Part shown: positions 42,011-51,955 of the stretch, piece after piece
How positions within the stretch are numbered: position 1 is the first letter of the stretch
How the letters are laid out: each line of letters begins with the position of its first letter
Assembly (NCBI GenBank): GCA_965217935.1
Contig: OZ244581.1
Coordinates: 310,001-374,000, forward strand
Source of the DNA: JBBROS01 sp965217935
GTDB lineage: Bacteria; Pseudomonadota; Alphaproteobacteria; Acetobacterales; Acetobacteraceae
Reading direction: 5' to 3'
Length of the DNA stretch: 64,000 nt
The notes under the pieces: model-generated
Databases searched by the model: none
What the model was told of the DNA's origin: nothing
The model's input: only the letters and a program-made list of their open reading frames with translations
Made by a program: the position numbers and the translations under genes

Positions 42011-42155
42011 ACGGCCCTGGTCTCCGAGCACGCCGTCAACGAGGTGAAATGCTTTTTGTGCGGCTCTCTGTCGCTCTGCCGTTCCAGCGACCCGGCGTTG
42101 ACGCCGTTTCATTCCGGCTCGATGCTGCAAGCCACTTACCTTGAGGACATTCGCC

Positions 42156-43748
42156 ATGCCCGTCCGCTCCCTTTTCCTTGCCGGCGCCGCCGCACTCGCG
42201 CTTGCCGCCGCCCCGGCTCGCGCCGCGACACTGGTCTATTGCTCGGAAGGCTCGCCTGAGAGCTTCGCGCCGATGCTGGTCACGACCGGCACCACATTCG
42301 ACGCGACGCACCCGATCTACAGCCGCCTGACCGAGTTCGAGCCTGGCAAGACCACGATCAGGCCGGGTCTTGCGGAGAGCTGGGACGTGTCCGAGGACGG
42401 CAAGACCGTCACCCTTCACCTCCGCAAGGGCGTGAAGTGGCAAAGCAACGCGAAATTCAAGCCCAGCCGCGACTTCGACGCGGATGACGTGCTGTTCACC
42501 TTCGGACGCCAATCCGACCCCAAGAACCCCTACTTCAAGGTCTCCGGCGGCACCTACGTGTATTACGGCGACATGGGCCTCAACACGCTCATCACCAAGC
42601 TGGAGAAGGTTGACGCCAACACCGTCCGCTTCACGCTGTCCAAGCCCAATGCGCCGTTCCTGTCGGACCTGGCAATGGAGTTCGCCTCCATCATGTCGGC
42701 CGAATATGCCGAGCAGATGCTGAAGGCCGGCACGCCCGAGCAGATCGACCAGGCGCCGATCGGCACCGGGCCGTTCAGCTTTCTCGCCTACCAGCGGGAT
42801 GCAACCGTCCGCTACCGCCGGTTCGACCAGTTCTGGGGCGAGAAGGCGAAACTCGACGGGCTGATCTTCTCCATCGCCAAGGATCCGGCCGTTCGCCTCG
42901 CCAAGCTGCGCGCCAACGAGTGCCAGGTCTCCGCCTACCCGGCGCCGGCCGACCTGCCCAGCATCCGGGCGGACAAGTCGCTGACGCTGATGCAACAGCC
43001 CGGCCTCAACATCGGCTTCCTCGCCTTCAACACGCAGAAGAAGCCGTTCGACGATCCGCGCGTGCGGAAGGCGTTGACGATGGCGATCGACCGCGCCGCC
43101 ATCCTGAAAGCCGTCTATCTCGGCGCCGGGGAGCCCGCCGTGAACCTGATCCCGCCGATCATGTGGGGCTACAACAAGGACATTACGGCCTGGCCGCACG
43201 ATCCCGAGGCCGCCAAGAGGCTGCTCGCCGAGGCCGGCTACCCCAACGGCTTCGAGGCCGACCTGTGGGCCATGCCGGTGCAGCGCCCCTACAACCCCGA
43301 CGCTCGCCGCATCGGCGAGCTGATGCAGTCCGACCTTGCCAAGATCGGCGTGAAAGCCAAGATCGTCAGCTTCGAGTGGGGCGAGTACATCAAGCGCTCC
43401 CGCACCGGCGAGGGCGACATGATCCAGCTCGGCTGGACCGGCGACAACGGCGACCCCGACAACTTCTTCACCCCGCTCGCCGGATGCGAGGCGGCCCGCG
43501 ACGGCGGCGGCAACGCAGCCCGCTGGTGCAACCAGGACTTCCAGAAACTGATCGACAAGGCCGTCACCCTGTCGGACCAGGGTGAGCGCGCCAAGCTGTA
43601 TGAGCAGGCGCAGGTCATCATGCACGACCAGCTCCCGTACTACATGATCGCCCATTCGGTATCGTTTCAGCCGATGCGCAACAACGTCGAGGGCTACGTC
43701 ATAAGCCCGTTCGGCCGCCACGACTTCGACCGGGTCGGCCTCAAGTAG
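42156..43748 (+). CDS. dppA: Dipeptide/oligopeptide ABC transporter binding protein
   Basis: This 530-aa SBP_bac_5 periplasmic protein has the signal peptide MPVRSLFLAGAAALALAAAP with cleavage near ARAA. Family landmarks are LVYCSEGSPESFAPMLVTTG, PGLAESWDVSEDGKTVTLHL, RKGVKWQSN, GTGPFSFLAYQRD, FNTQKKPFDDPRVRKALTMA and YPNGFEADLWAMPVQRPYNP. These closely follow DppA. GAGGACATTCGCC precedes ATG 42156; a TTG 15 bp earlier is part of that leader. It is the first gene of a five-gene operon. Ligands are probably dipeptides or related small molecules such as haem or aminolevulinate in some homologues. Confidence 0.92.
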   Translation: MPVRSLFLAGAAALALAAAPARAATLVYCSEGSPESFAPMLVTTGTTFDATHPIYSRLTEFEPGKTTIRPGLAESWDVSEDGKTVTLHLRKGVKWQSNAKFKPSRDFDADDVLFTFGRQSDPKNPYFKVSGGTYVYYGDMGLNTLITKLEKVDANTVRFTLSKPNAPFLSDLAMEFASIMSAEYAEQMLKAGTPEQIDQAPIGTGPFSFLAYQRDATVRYRRFDQFWGEKAKLDGLIFSIAKDPAVRLAKLRANECQVSAYPAPADLPSIRADKSLTLMQQPGLNIGFLAFNTQKKPFDDPRVRKALTMAIDRAAILKAVYLGAGEPAVNLIPPIMWGYNKDITAWPHDPEAAKRLLAEAGYPNGFEADLWAMPVQRPYNPDARRIGELMQSDLAKIGVKAKIVSFEWGEYIKRSRTGEGDMIQLGWTGDNGDPDNFFTPLAGCEAARDGGGNAARWCNQDFQKLIDKAVTLSDQGERAKLYEQAQVIMHDQLPYYMIAHSVSFQPMRNNVEGYVISPFGRHDFDRVGLK

Positions 43749-43749
43749 C

Positions 43750-44754
43750 TTGCTCCGCCTTCTTGCCCGGCGGGTGGCGCTGATCGTTCCCACGTTCATC
43801 GGCGTCACCCTGCTCGGCTTCCTGCTGATCCACTCCATTCCCGGCGACGCCATCGAGACCCGCGCCGGGGACCGCACCCTTTCGGCCGAGCAACTCGCCT
43901 ATTACCGGCACGAGCTGGGACTGGATCAGCCGCTGTGGAAGCAGTTCGCGGATTACGAAGCGCAACTGTTCCAGGGCAATTTCGGCGTGTCGCTCACGAC
44001 GCAGAACAGCGTGTGGTCGGAGTTCGTGACCCTGTTCCCCGCCACGCTGGAGCTGGCGGTCTGCGCGTTGCTGTTTGCCATCGTCATCGGCCTGCCGCTC
44101 GGCGCGATGGCTGCCGTGCGCCGCGGGTCGGCGCTTGATTACGGGCTGATCGGCATCTCCGTGACCGGCGCCTCCATGCCGATCTTCTGGTGGGGGCTGA
44201 TGGCGATCCTGATCTTCTCCGTCAGCCTCGGCTGGACCCCGGTTTCCGGGCGCATCGACGTGCTCTACTACATCGAACCGCGCACCGGCTTCCTGCTGAT
44301 CGACACCCTGCTGAGCGACGAGCCCGGAGCCTTCCTCTCGGCCGTGCGCCACTTGATCCTGCCCGCCATCGTGCTCGGCACCATCCCGCTCGCCACCATC
44401 GCCCGGATGACCCGGTCCTCGATGCTGGAGGTGCTGAACGAGGATTACGTCCGCACCGCCCGCGCCAAGGGCCTGTCGCCGAGCCGGGTCACCGTCGTGC
44501 ACGCGTTGCGCAATGCGCTGATCCCCGTGGTGACCGTGCTCGGCCTGCAGGTCGGCGCCCTGCTGGGCGGCGCCATCCTGACCGAGACGATATTCTCCTG
44601 GCCCGGCGTCGGCAGTTGGCTGGTGCAGAGCGTGCAGCGCCGCGACTACAACGTGCTGCAAGGCGGCACGCTGATCATCGCCGCCCTGGTCATGCTGGTG
44701 AACCTCGGCGTGGACGTCCTCTACGGCGTGCTGAACCCCAGGTTGCGCGCATGA
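43750..44754 (+). CDS. dppB: Dipeptide ABC transporter permease DppB
   Basis: This 334-aa permease starts at TTG 43750, 1 bp after the dppA stop, with LLARRVALIVPTFIGVTLLG, the invariant DppB opening. It also shows LIHSIPGDAIETRAG, LELAVCALLFAIVIGLPLGA and the EAA loop DYVRTARAKGLSPSRVTVVH. About six membrane segments. Its end overlaps dppC by 4 bp. Confidence 0.93.
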   Translation: MLRLLARRVALIVPTFIGVTLLGFLLIHSIPGDAIETRAGDRTLSAEQLAYYRHELGLDQPLWKQFADYEAQLFQGNFGVSLTTQNSVWSEFVTLFPATLELAVCALLFAIVIGLPLGAMAAVRRGSALDYGLIGISVTGASMPIFWWGLMAILIFSVSLGWTPVSGRIDVLYYIEPRTGFLLIDTLLSDEPGAFLSAVRHLILPAIVLGTIPLATIARMTRSSMLEVLNEDYVRTARAKGLSPSRVTVVHALRNALIPVVTVLGLQVGALLGGAILTETIFSWPGVGSWLVQSVQRRDYNVLQGGTLIIAALVMLVNLGVDVLYGVLNPRLRA

Positions 44755-45608
44755 GCGCGGCCGTGGCCCCGGGCCCCGGGCTGTTCCGCCGCGTGGCGCA
44801 GAACCCCGGAGCCGCCGCCGGCCTCGCCGTCATGGTCCTGCTGGCGGTCGTCGCCGCCCTCGCCCCCGTCGTCGCCCCGCACGGCCCGGCCGAGCAGTTC
44901 CGCGACCATTTCCTCTACCCGCCGTTCCAGGACCCGCGATTTCCGCTCGGCACGGACGACCTGGGCCGCGACATGCTGACGCGGCTGATCTACGGCGCCC
45001 GGCTCTCGCTGCTGATCGGCACGTTCGTCGTGGCGCTCTCGCTCTTTACCGGCGTCCTGCTCGGCCTGCTCGCGGCCTTCGCCGGCGGCACGGCGGATGT
45101 TGCGATCATGCGGCTGATGGACGTGCTGCTGGTGTTCCCCAGCCTGTTGCTCGCCATCGTCGTCGTCGCCATCCTCGGGCCGGGGCTGACCAACGCCATG
45201 CTCGCCGTCGCCGTGGTGCAGCTGCCCGGCTACGTCCGCCTGTCGCGCGCGGCGGCCCTCGGCGAGCTGTCGCGCGAGTACGTCATCGCCACCCGCAGCG
45301 CCGGGGCCGGCATCTTGCGCCTCATGCTGCTGGTCGTGCTGCCCAACTGCATGGCGCCGCTGATCGTGCAGGCGACTCTCGGCTTTTCGGGCGCCATCCT
45401 TGACGCCGCCGCCCTCGGCTTCCTCGGCCTGGGCGCGCAGCCTCCGACCCCGGAATGGGGCACCATGCTGGCCGACGCGCTGCAATTCTACCAGCGCGCC
45501 TGGTGGCTGCTGACCTTCCCCGGCCTCTCTATCCTGGTCACCGTCATGGCCTTCAACCTGCTCGGCGACGGGCTGCGCGACGCGCTCGACCCCAAGTTGC
45601 GGCGATGA
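44751..45608 (+). CDS. dppC: Dipeptide ABC transporter permease DppC
   Basis: This 285-aa permease has the family's PLGTDDLGRDMLTRLIYGAR and LSLLIGT signature, MRLMDVLLVFPSLLLAIVVV and the EAA region REYVIATRSAGAGILRLMLL. It ends GDGLRDALDPKLRR, as nearly all DppC do. ATGA overlaps on both sides show tight translational coupling. Confidence 0.94.
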   Translation: MSAAVAPGPGLFRRVAQNPGAAAGLAVMVLLAVVAALAPVVAPHGPAEQFRDHFLYPPFQDPRFPLGTDDLGRDMLTRLIYGARLSLLIGTFVVALSLFTGVLLGLLAAFAGGTADVAIMRLMDVLLVFPSLLLAIVVVAILGPGLTNAMLAVAVVQLPGYVRLSRAAALGELSREYVIATRSAGAGILRLMLLVVLPNCMAPLIVQATLGFSGAILDAAALGFLGLGAQPPTPEWGTMLADALQFYQRAWWLLTFPGLSILVTVMAFNLLGDGLRDALDPKLRR

Positions 45609-46585
45609 CGGCCCTTCTCGAAGTGACCGGCCTCAGCGTCGGTTTCGGCGGCTTCCAGGCCGTGGACCAGGTGGACCTCACCGTCGCCGAAGGCGAGGTG
45701 TTGTGCGTCGTCGGCGAATCCGGTTCCGGCAAGAGCGTCTCCATGCTCGCCGTCATGGGCCTGCTGCCCGGCGCCGCGCGGATCGTCGCCGAGCGCGTCG
45801 CCTTCCGCGGCAACGACCTGCTCCATGCTGCCCCTCGCCGGCGCCGGGCACTGGTGGGCCGCGACATGGCGATGGTGTTCCAGGAGCCCACCACCTCGCT
45901 CAACCCCTGCTACACGGTCGGCTGGCAGATCCGCGAGGCGCTCCGCGCCCACCACGCCGTGCCCCGCAGCCAGACCCGCGCCCGCGCGACCGAGCTGCTG
46001 GCGAAGGTCGGCATCCCCGCCCCCGAGCAACGCCTGCGCGCCTTTCCGCACCAGCTCTCCGGCGGGCTCAACCAGCGCGCCATGATCGCCATGGCCATCG
46101 CCTGCAACCCGGCCCTTCTGATCGCCGACGAGCCCACCACGGCGCTCGACGTCACCGTGCAGAAAGGGGTGCTGGACCTGCTCGTCGGCTTGCAACGCGA
46201 TCGTGGCATGGGCCTCGTGCTCATCACCCACGACATGGGCGTCGTTGCCGAGACGGCGCAGCGCGTGCAGGTGATGTATGCGGGCCAGGTGATGGAAGAG
46301 CAGCCGGCCGCAGCGCTGTTCGCCCATCCCCGCCATCCCTACACGGCCGCCCTGCTCGACGCCTTGCCGGAGCGTGCCGAGGGCAAGCCGCGCCTGCCCA
46401 CCATCCCCGGCGTCGTGCCCGGCGCGGACGACCGCCCCGCCGGCTGCCTGTTCGCGCCCCGCTGCGCCCATCGCGCCCCGCGCTGCGACGCCGAACGCCC
46501 GGCCCTGCGCGTCGTGATGGACGCCCGCCTGCGCTGCCACTACCCGCTCGACGATGCGGGCCAACCAACGGGCCGCCCGGCATGA
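45605..46585 (+). CDS. dppD: Dipeptide ABC transporter ATPase DppD
   Basis: This 326-aa ATPase has Walker A GESGSGKSV, AMVFQEPTTSLNPCYTVGWQ, the signature LSGGLNQRAMIAMAIACNPA (LSGG present), Walker B LLIADEPTTALD and the Cys-containing C-terminal domain (CLFAPRCAHRAPRCD), which usually binds an iron-sulfur cluster. It starts at ATG 45605 within the dppC stop. Confidence 0.94.
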   Translation: MTALLEVTGLSVGFGGFQAVDQVDLTVAEGEVLCVVGESGSGKSVSMLAVMGLLPGAARIVAERVAFRGNDLLHAAPRRRRALVGRDMAMVFQEPTTSLNPCYTVGWQIREALRAHHAVPRSQTRARATELLAKVGIPAPEQRLRAFPHQLSGGLNQRAMIAMAIACNPALLIADEPTTALDVTVQKGVLDLLVGLQRDRGMGLVLITHDMGVVAETAQRVQVMYAGQVMEEQPAAALFAHPRHPYTAALLDALPERAEGKPRLPTIPGVVPGADDRPAGCLFAPRCAHRAPRCDAERPALRVVMDARLRCHYPLDDAGQPTGRPA

Positions 46586-47520
46586 CGGTGCTGGAAGCGG
46601 CGGATGTCGTTCGCCACTACAAAGTCGGCGGCAAGACCCTTCGTGCGGTGGACGGCGTGTCGTTCCAACTCAGCGCGGCCGGGACCCTGGCTGTGGTCGG
46701 CGAATCCGGCTGCGGCAAGTCAACCTTGGCCCGCCTCGCCGCCTTGATGGAACCGCCCACCGCCGGCGCCGTCACCATCGCCGGCCGACAAGCCGCTGGC
46801 CCCGCTCGGCGGACGCTGCAGCTCCAGAACCAGATGGTGTTCCAGAACCCCTATGCTTCGCTCAACCCCCGCCGCACCGTCGGCGAGGCCCTGATCGAGC
46901 CGCTCACGATCAATCGCCGCGGCGCCCGCCCCGACCGCGTCCGCGACGCCCGCCAGATGCTCGAACGGGTCGGCCTCCGCGCTGAGGCGTTCGACCGCTA
47001 TCCGCATCAGTTCTCCGGCGGACAACGCCAACGCGTCGCCATCGCCCGCGCGCTGATGCTGCGCCCCGCCGTGGTCACCGCCGACGAACCGGTCTCCGCG
47101 CTCGACGTCTCCGTCCAGGCGCAGGTGCTGAACCTGATGCGCGATCTCCAGGACGAGATGGGCATCGCCTACCTGTTCATCAGCCATGACATCTCCGTGG
47201 TGCGCCACATGGCGCAAGACGTGCTGGTGATGTACGCCGGCCGCCCCGCCGAGCAGGGGCATCGAGACGCCGTGCTCAACCGTCCCCGTCACCCCTACAC
47301 GCAGCTTCTACTCGCCTCAACGCCATTCGTGGGCCCCGCTCGCCGCAAGCCCGCTGCCGTGGTGCGCGGCGAGCCGCCGTCCGTCATGGCCCCGATCCCC
47401 GGCTGCGCCTTCGCCAGCCGCTGCCCTTATGCGGCCGACCGCTGCCGGGCTGAGCGGCCGATGCTTCGCAGGTTGGACGGACGGCTGGTTGCTTGTCACT
47501 ATGCCGAGCAGATCGCCTGA
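46582..47520 (+). CDS. dppF: Dipeptide ABC transporter ATPase DppF
   Basis: This 312-aa ATPase partner of DppD has Walker A GESGCGKSTLARL, MVFQNPYASLNPRRTVGEAL, the signature FSGGQRQRVAIARALMLRPA, Walker B VVTADEPVSALDVSVQAQVL and the C-terminal CAFASRCPYAADRCRAERPM Cys cluster. The gene overlaps dppD by 4 bp and ends the operon. Confidence 0.94.
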   Translation: MTVLEAADVVRHYKVGGKTLRAVDGVSFQLSAAGTLAVVGESGCGKSTLARLAALMEPPTAGAVTIAGRQAAGPARRTLQLQNQMVFQNPYASLNPRRTVGEALIEPLTINRRGARPDRVRDARQMLERVGLRAEAFDRYPHQFSGGQRQRVAIARALMLRPAVVTADEPVSALDVSVQAQVLNLMRDLQDEMGIAYLFISHDISVVRHMAQDVLVMYAGRPAEQGHRDAVLNRPRHPYTQLLLASTPFVGPARRKPAAVVRGEPPSVMAPIPGCAFASRCPYAADRCRAERPMLRRLDGRLVACHYAEQIA

Positions 47521-47988
47521 CGGGTCAACGATGAAGGGGTCGCCGCCTTCATTCTGCGGGACGGGGTGCTCGCGGTTGCGGCATAATAAGCCGACGTCGT
47601 CGATTGCGCGTCGGAGGAGCCGTCGATGAACGGGACACCGCTGGTCATCCCAAACGGGTCGACGACGTTCTACGGAGGACGTGCGCTCGATCGAGCGAAG
47701 GCTCTAGCGCGGCGCTGGCGCGCCATCCTGGACGTTGCAGTCCGCCCCGCCGTGTCGCCGCCGGCTGACGCCTGGATTGTGGCGCATCATCTATCAAAAT
47801 CGGTTGCGAGAGCCGGATTTTTCCAATGGATGACAGACTTGGACAGCGCCAGCCAAGTCTAGACGGGAACGATGTCAATTTGCTTTCCTGGCACGTCACT
47901 TCGGCGCTTTGAAAAGGCGTGAACCCGCTGCTTAGCCGAAACATGGCGATCCGCTTCTGAGCAGCACGCTCGTGCAAGCAGACAGGCC
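47521..47988. other. Intergenic stretch with no supported gene
   Basis: After dppF there is a short tail reading GVAAFILRDGVLAVAA up to a stop at 47586, which resembles the end of an FAD-dependent oxidoreductase and may be a gene relic. A 78-codon frame at 47626-47862 (MNGTPLVIPNGSTTFYGG) has GGAGGAGCC upstream but no recognisable homology and reads like IS debris. The next gene is convergent. Confidence 0.35.
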
Positions 47989-48864
47989 TTACAGCATGGG
48001 CATGCCGCCGGTGACTGGTATCAGCGCGCCGGACATGTAGGCGCCCTCCCGCGCGGCAAGGAGAACGAAGGCGCCTGCCATCTCGGCAGGCTGCCCGGCA
48101 CGGCCGAGCGGGGTGTTCTGTCCCAGCGCATCCATCTCTTCCGGCGACTTCGCGATTGGCTGGATCGGCGTCCAGACTGGCCCGGGAGCGACGCAGTTCA
48201 CCCGGATCCCGCTGGGGGCAAGCAGGTTTGATAGCCCGATGGTGAGGCTCGCGACCGCGCCCTTGGTGGCCGAGTAGACGATCATTCCCTTGCTCGCGAC
48301 CTTGGCCTGCACGCTGGTCGTGTTGATGATGGAGGCGCCGGGCTTCATGTGCTTGACGGCGGCTTGGGCGAGCCAAATGGGCGCGAAGACGTTTGCCCGG
48401 AATGCGCCCTCGACGTCGGCGACCGCGATGTCGGCAAGGCTCTCGTTCGTGGTCTGGGCGGCGGCGTTGTTGACCAGGACGTCGAGGCGGCCAAACGCCT
48501 CCACGGTCTTGTCGACCAGCGTCTGGCACCAGGCCGGATCGCGGATGTCGCCCGGCAAGAGCAAGCATCGCCGCCCTGCCTCTTCCACCCAGCGCCGGGC
48601 CTCGTCCGCGTCCGCCTGCTCGTCCGGCAAATAGGAGATTGCGACATCCGCGCCCTCGCGGGCAAACGCGATCGCGACGGCGCGGCCGATCCCGCTGTCG
48701 CCCCCGGTGACCAATGTCGCGAGGCCGGTCAGCAGGCCTTTGCCGACGTAGCTTTCCTCGCCGTGGTCCGGCTTGGTTCGCATGTCGGCCTCGAGGCCTG
48801 GCCGTGGCTGATGCGGCTCGTTCGGGAAGCTGGTTGGAGCGCTGGTTCGGAGATCTTGGGTCAT
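47989..48864 (-). CDS. SDR-family oxidoreductase (YghA/stress-protein type)
   Basis: This 291-aa classical SDR has the long proline-rich leader of the YghA/GSP39 subgroup: PNEPHQPRPGLEADMRTKPD and HGEESYVGKG precede LVTGGDSGIGRAVAIAFARE. Further motifs are LDVLVNNAAAQTT, the catalytic S in INTTSVQAK and Y-x-x-x-K in YSATKGAVASLTIGLSN, then IRVNCVAPGPVWTPIQP. ATG 48864 (MTQDLRT) matches the family start, although the ribosome site is poor and upstream ATGs at 48888 and 48939 exist. NAD(P)-dependent; the substrate is usually a small alcohol, aldehyde or sugar and is unknown here. The region 48865-49227 contains nothing else that I recognise. Confidence 0.87.
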   Translation of the reverse strand: MTQDLRTSAPTSFPNEPHQPRPGLEADMRTKPDHGEESYVGKGLLTGLATLVTGGDSGIGRAVAIAFAREGADVAISYLPDEQADADEARRWVEEAGRRCLLLPGDIRDPAWCQTLVDKTVEAFGRLDVLVNNAAAQTTNESLADIAVADVEGAFRANVFAPIWLAQAAVKHMKPGASIINTTSVQAKVASKGMIVYSATKGAVASLTIGLSNLLAPSGIRVNCVAPGPVWTPIQPIAKSPEEMDALGQNTPLGRAGQPAEMAGAFVLLAAREGAYMSGALIPVTGGMPML

Positions 48865-49227
48865 GAGAGAGGGACGCGCGAACGGCATGGGCGTTTCATG
48901 GGGGCGGCGGGTTCGTGTTTTTTGCAATAAGTTCAGCATTACATGGTGGTTCTCGGAAACAGTCCGACGATGCGTCAACCAAAGTGCGGCGTTGCTGTCG
49001 ACCGCAGAAAGTCGTCTACGCTGACCGCAATTTATGATTGATGCCGCTGAGCATGCATCTCCTGGCCGGACGTTGCCGATCCGCCGCTGGGCGGATCACG
49101 CGGGCAAATGGACCTTTGCCGCAGCACGCCAGGCGGCATCACCCGACCCCGCCAGCGCCGTTCACAGCGATGGCGGCAGGGCTTATAAGCGGGCCTGGCG
49201 CTCGCTCCGGGGATGTGCAGGACGCTT

Positions 49228-50282
49228 ATGCCTTGTCTCGATCAGCTCGGCTTGTCCGTTCCCTTGGTGCAGGCCCCGATGGCCGGGGTGTCCACGCCGG
49301 CACTGGCAGCGGCCGTGTCCGACAACCGCGGCCTTGGTTCGATCGGGGTGGGCGCCACCGACGCAGTCGGCGCGCGCGCGATGATCGCGGCGCTGCGCGG
49401 GCGCACCGATCGGGCCTTCAACGTCAACCTGTTCGCGCATGGGCCGGCCTCGGCTGACCCGGTCCGCGAGGCCGAATGGCTCGACTGGCTGCGCCCGCAG
49501 TTCGGCGCTGAGCCGCCCGAGGCGCTCCGCACGATCTACCGGAGCTTCGCCGAGGATGCGGACATGTTGGCGATGCTAGTGGAAGCCGCGCCGCCCGTCG
49601 TCAGCTTCCACTTCGGCCTGCCGCCGGCGAACGCCCTGTCGGCGTAGCGCGAACGCGGCGCCCTCCTGCTCGCGACCGCCACCAGCCTCCGTGCAGCGCG
49701 CGCGATCGAAGCGGCCGGGACCGACGTGGTCGTGGCGCAAGGCTTCGAAGCCGGCGGCCATCGCGGCGTGTTCGACCCCGCAGCGTGCGACGATGCGCTC
49801 GGCACGATGGCGCTGACCCGGCTGCTGGTCCGCAACACCGGCCTGCCCGTCATCGCGGCGGGAGGCATCATGGACGGCGCCGGCATCGCCGCCGTGCTCG
49901 ACCTGGGCGCGTCAGCAGCGCAGCTCGGCGCCGCGTTCGTCGCCTGTCCGGAGTCCGCCGCCGATGATGCGTACCGGGCCGCGCTGACCGGGCCGGGCGC
50001 TTACCACACGACGATGACGCCGCTCATCTCGGGCGGCCGGCCCGCGCGCTCGCCAACCGCTTCACCGCCCTCACGCACGAGGTCCTCGGCCGCCGACCGC
50101 CCGACTACCCCATCGCGTACGATGCCGGCAAAGCCCTCCACGCCGCCGCCAGGGCGCACGGGGAGCACGGCTTCGGCGCCAAGTGGGCTGGCCAGGGAGC
50201 GCCGCTCGCCAGCGCCATGCCGGCAGCAAGGTTGGTTGAGAGGCTGCGAATTGAGCTTCAGAACTGCCGAAGCAGATTCTGA
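49228..50282 (+). pseudogene. Nitronate monooxygenase, broken
   Basis: This is an FMN-dependent nitronate monooxygenase-type gene. MPCLDQLGLSVPLVQAPMAG, GLGSIGVGATDAVGARAMIA and VVSFHFGLPPANAL precede an in-frame TAG at 49645-49647 where relatives read Leu. The frame continues with TDVVVAQGFEAGGHRGVFDP, LPVIAAGGIMDGAGIAAVLD and AFVACPESAADDAYRAAL, then shifts near 50040 to ARALANRFTALTHEVLGRRP, YPIAYDAGKALHAAARAHGE and the normal end. Only one nonsense and one frameshift separate it from a working 350-aa enzyme, so decay is recent. Confidence 0.85.
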
Positions 50283-50479
50283 GAACGTCCGCTTCACGCC
50301 TCACTCCGGTCCTTCAGGCCTCTTCCATCAATCCGAAGGCGGGCGCAGCATTGCGCCTCTCAGTCGCCGATCCGTCTCGTCGCTCCCAATCCGGCGGTTG
50401 CGTAAGCAAGAGAAGCAATTGTATGCCGGCATGTCGAGACTGGCCGGCTTCAAGCCACTTGCTTCAAGGAGGATGAGCG

Positions 50480-51121
50480 ATGCTGACGATCCATCACCTG
50501 GGGCACTCACAATCTGAGCGGATCGTCTGGCTTTGCGAGGAGTTGGGCCTTCCTTACGAGCTGGCGTTGCATGAACGCGATCCCGTTACCATCCTGTCGC
50601 CCCCGGCGCTGAAGGCGCTTCACCCGCTCGGCGCGGCTCCCGTGATCGAGGATGACGGGCTGGTGCTGGCGGAGTCGGCGGCGATCGTCGAATACATCAT
50701 CGTCAAGCACGGGGGCGGCCGTCTGCGACTCGGGCCAGATCATCCGGACTTCGCGTCCTACCTTTACTGGTTTCACTTCGCCAACGGCAATCTTCAGCCG
50801 GTCATGGGACGGTTGATGATGGTGGGACGGGCGGGATTGACGCCCGACCATCCAGTGCGGATGGCGGCGCAAGGGCGGCTCGACCGAGTGATGGCGCTGG
50901 TCGAGGCGCGGCTGGACGAGACGGATTACCTGGCCGGCAACGAGTTCACGGCGGCTGACGTCATGAGCCTGTTCTCGCTGACTACGATGCGGCTGTTCCA
51001 GCCCCTGGACCTTCGGCCCTACCGCAACATCCTTGCCTACCTGAAACGGATCGGGGCGCGGGCGGCCTACCGACGGGCGATGGCGAAGAGCGATCCGGAT
51101 CTGGCGCCGATGCTGACCTGA
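50480..51121 (+). CDS. Glutathione S-transferase
   Basis: This 213-aa GST has a thioredoxin-fold N-terminal domain (LTIHHLGHSQSERIVWLCEE, LHPLGAAPVIEDDGLVLAES with the cis-Pro and ES motif for glutathione) and an alpha-helical C-terminal domain (YLAGNEFTAADVMSLFSLTT with the N-capping box). AGGAGGATGAGCG precedes the ATG. Conjugates or reduces electrophiles with glutathione. A stand-alone gene between the broken monooxygenase and IS debris. Confidence 0.9.
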   Translation: MLTIHHLGHSQSERIVWLCEELGLPYELALHERDPVTILSPPALKALHPLGAAPVIEDDGLVLAESAAIVEYIIVKHGGGRLRLGPDHPDFASYLYWFHFANGNLQPVMGRLMMVGRAGLTPDHPVRMAAQGRLDRVMALVEARLDETDYLAGNEFTAADVMSLFSLTTMRLFQPLDLRPYRNILAYLKRIGARAAYRRAMAKSDPDLAPMLT

Positions 51122-51129
51122 TCACGAAG

Positions 51130-51623
51130 CTAATCGGCACTGGGCCAACCGCGTGGCGCTTGGCGCGCGCGAAACCAGCGAGACGCGAGCGCGGCGAGCG
51201 CCTCCTGGACGTCGCCCATCGACACGCCGCGCAGATAGAGCATCGGCGTGCCGCGCAGCTAGGCTGCGCGTGCGCCAACCCTTCATAGCTTTTCCATTGG
51301 CCTTGCGGGCCAACGGAACCTTCCGGCAACTTCGCCCAGCGCGGCAGAAGGGCGGACGTGAAGCGGATGCGCTCGCCTCCAACCTCGCCGCCGCCGCAAT
51401 CGCGCAGCCGGACCCGCTGCACAGCCACCGGGCCGAGGCGTACCAGGCGGTCACGCCCGTTCGCCAGCTGTTCGCCTTCATCGTGGCCAGGAACGCCTCA
51501 ACTTCGGCTTCAACGGCTTCGGCCAGCAACCCGGAGCGCGCCGCTGCGAAGGACGGCTGTCAGCGGGTCCTCGCTGAGCGCGTCGGGCTGGCGCAAGGGA
51601 ACAACGGTTCTCCTGCTTGTCAT
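51130..51623 (-). pseudogene. IS256-family transposase, N-terminal fragment
   Basis: From ATG 51623 on minus: RQPDALSEDPLTAVLRSGA, then LAEAVEAEVEAFLATMKAN in another frame, then VQRVRLRDCGGGEVGGERIR followed by FTSALLPRWAK in a third, and finally a VSMGDVQEALAAL-like stretch. These are the ordered N-terminal blocks of IS256 (mutator-type) transposases with several frameshifts; the catalytic domain is absent. Confidence 0.72.
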
Positions 51624-51955
51624 GGCGTATCGGCTCCTTCTGGAGTCCAAGCAGGCCTTCGCCTGCCTCAATACGCCGCCTAAATCGGTCGGTCGTCAGC
51701 CAGTTTCGGCCATAGCTCCCAGTAGGGAATCGCTATTATACCAGTCGCCCTTTGGTGCGACCGGTATCAGAGGCGCTTTTCGCGCGCCGCCGCCCGCCAA
51801 CCCGGCGCGCATACCAGTCAGCCCAAAAGGCTTTTGGTTTCATATCGCTCGAATGTGCCGTCGACGACATTGCTTTTGATCTGATGTTCTGGATTAACGC
51901 CTCACTGAAAACAGCTGAAGTCCGGTTCAGTCGCTCCGGCATCTCACAAGAACAG
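51624..51955. other. Gene-free stretch with an imperfect hairpin
   Basis: No gene is seen. An 11-bp-arm inverted repeat (ATACCAGTCGC at 51738, partner ending 51767, one mismatch, 8-nt loop) is followed by another ATACCAGTC at about 51811. These could be IS ends or a terminator for the minus-strand LysR gene, whose stop is at 51956. Confidence 0.4.

Noticed and set aside
44190..44750. Upstream extension of the dppC frame
   Set aside because: Out-of-frame reading of dppB; DppC homology and the ATGA overlap fix the start at 44751.
47626..47862. 78-codon frame with an upstream GGAGGAGCC
   Set aside because: The ribosome site is tempting, but the product has no recognisable features and lies between convergent genes in what looks like debris; not listed as a gene.
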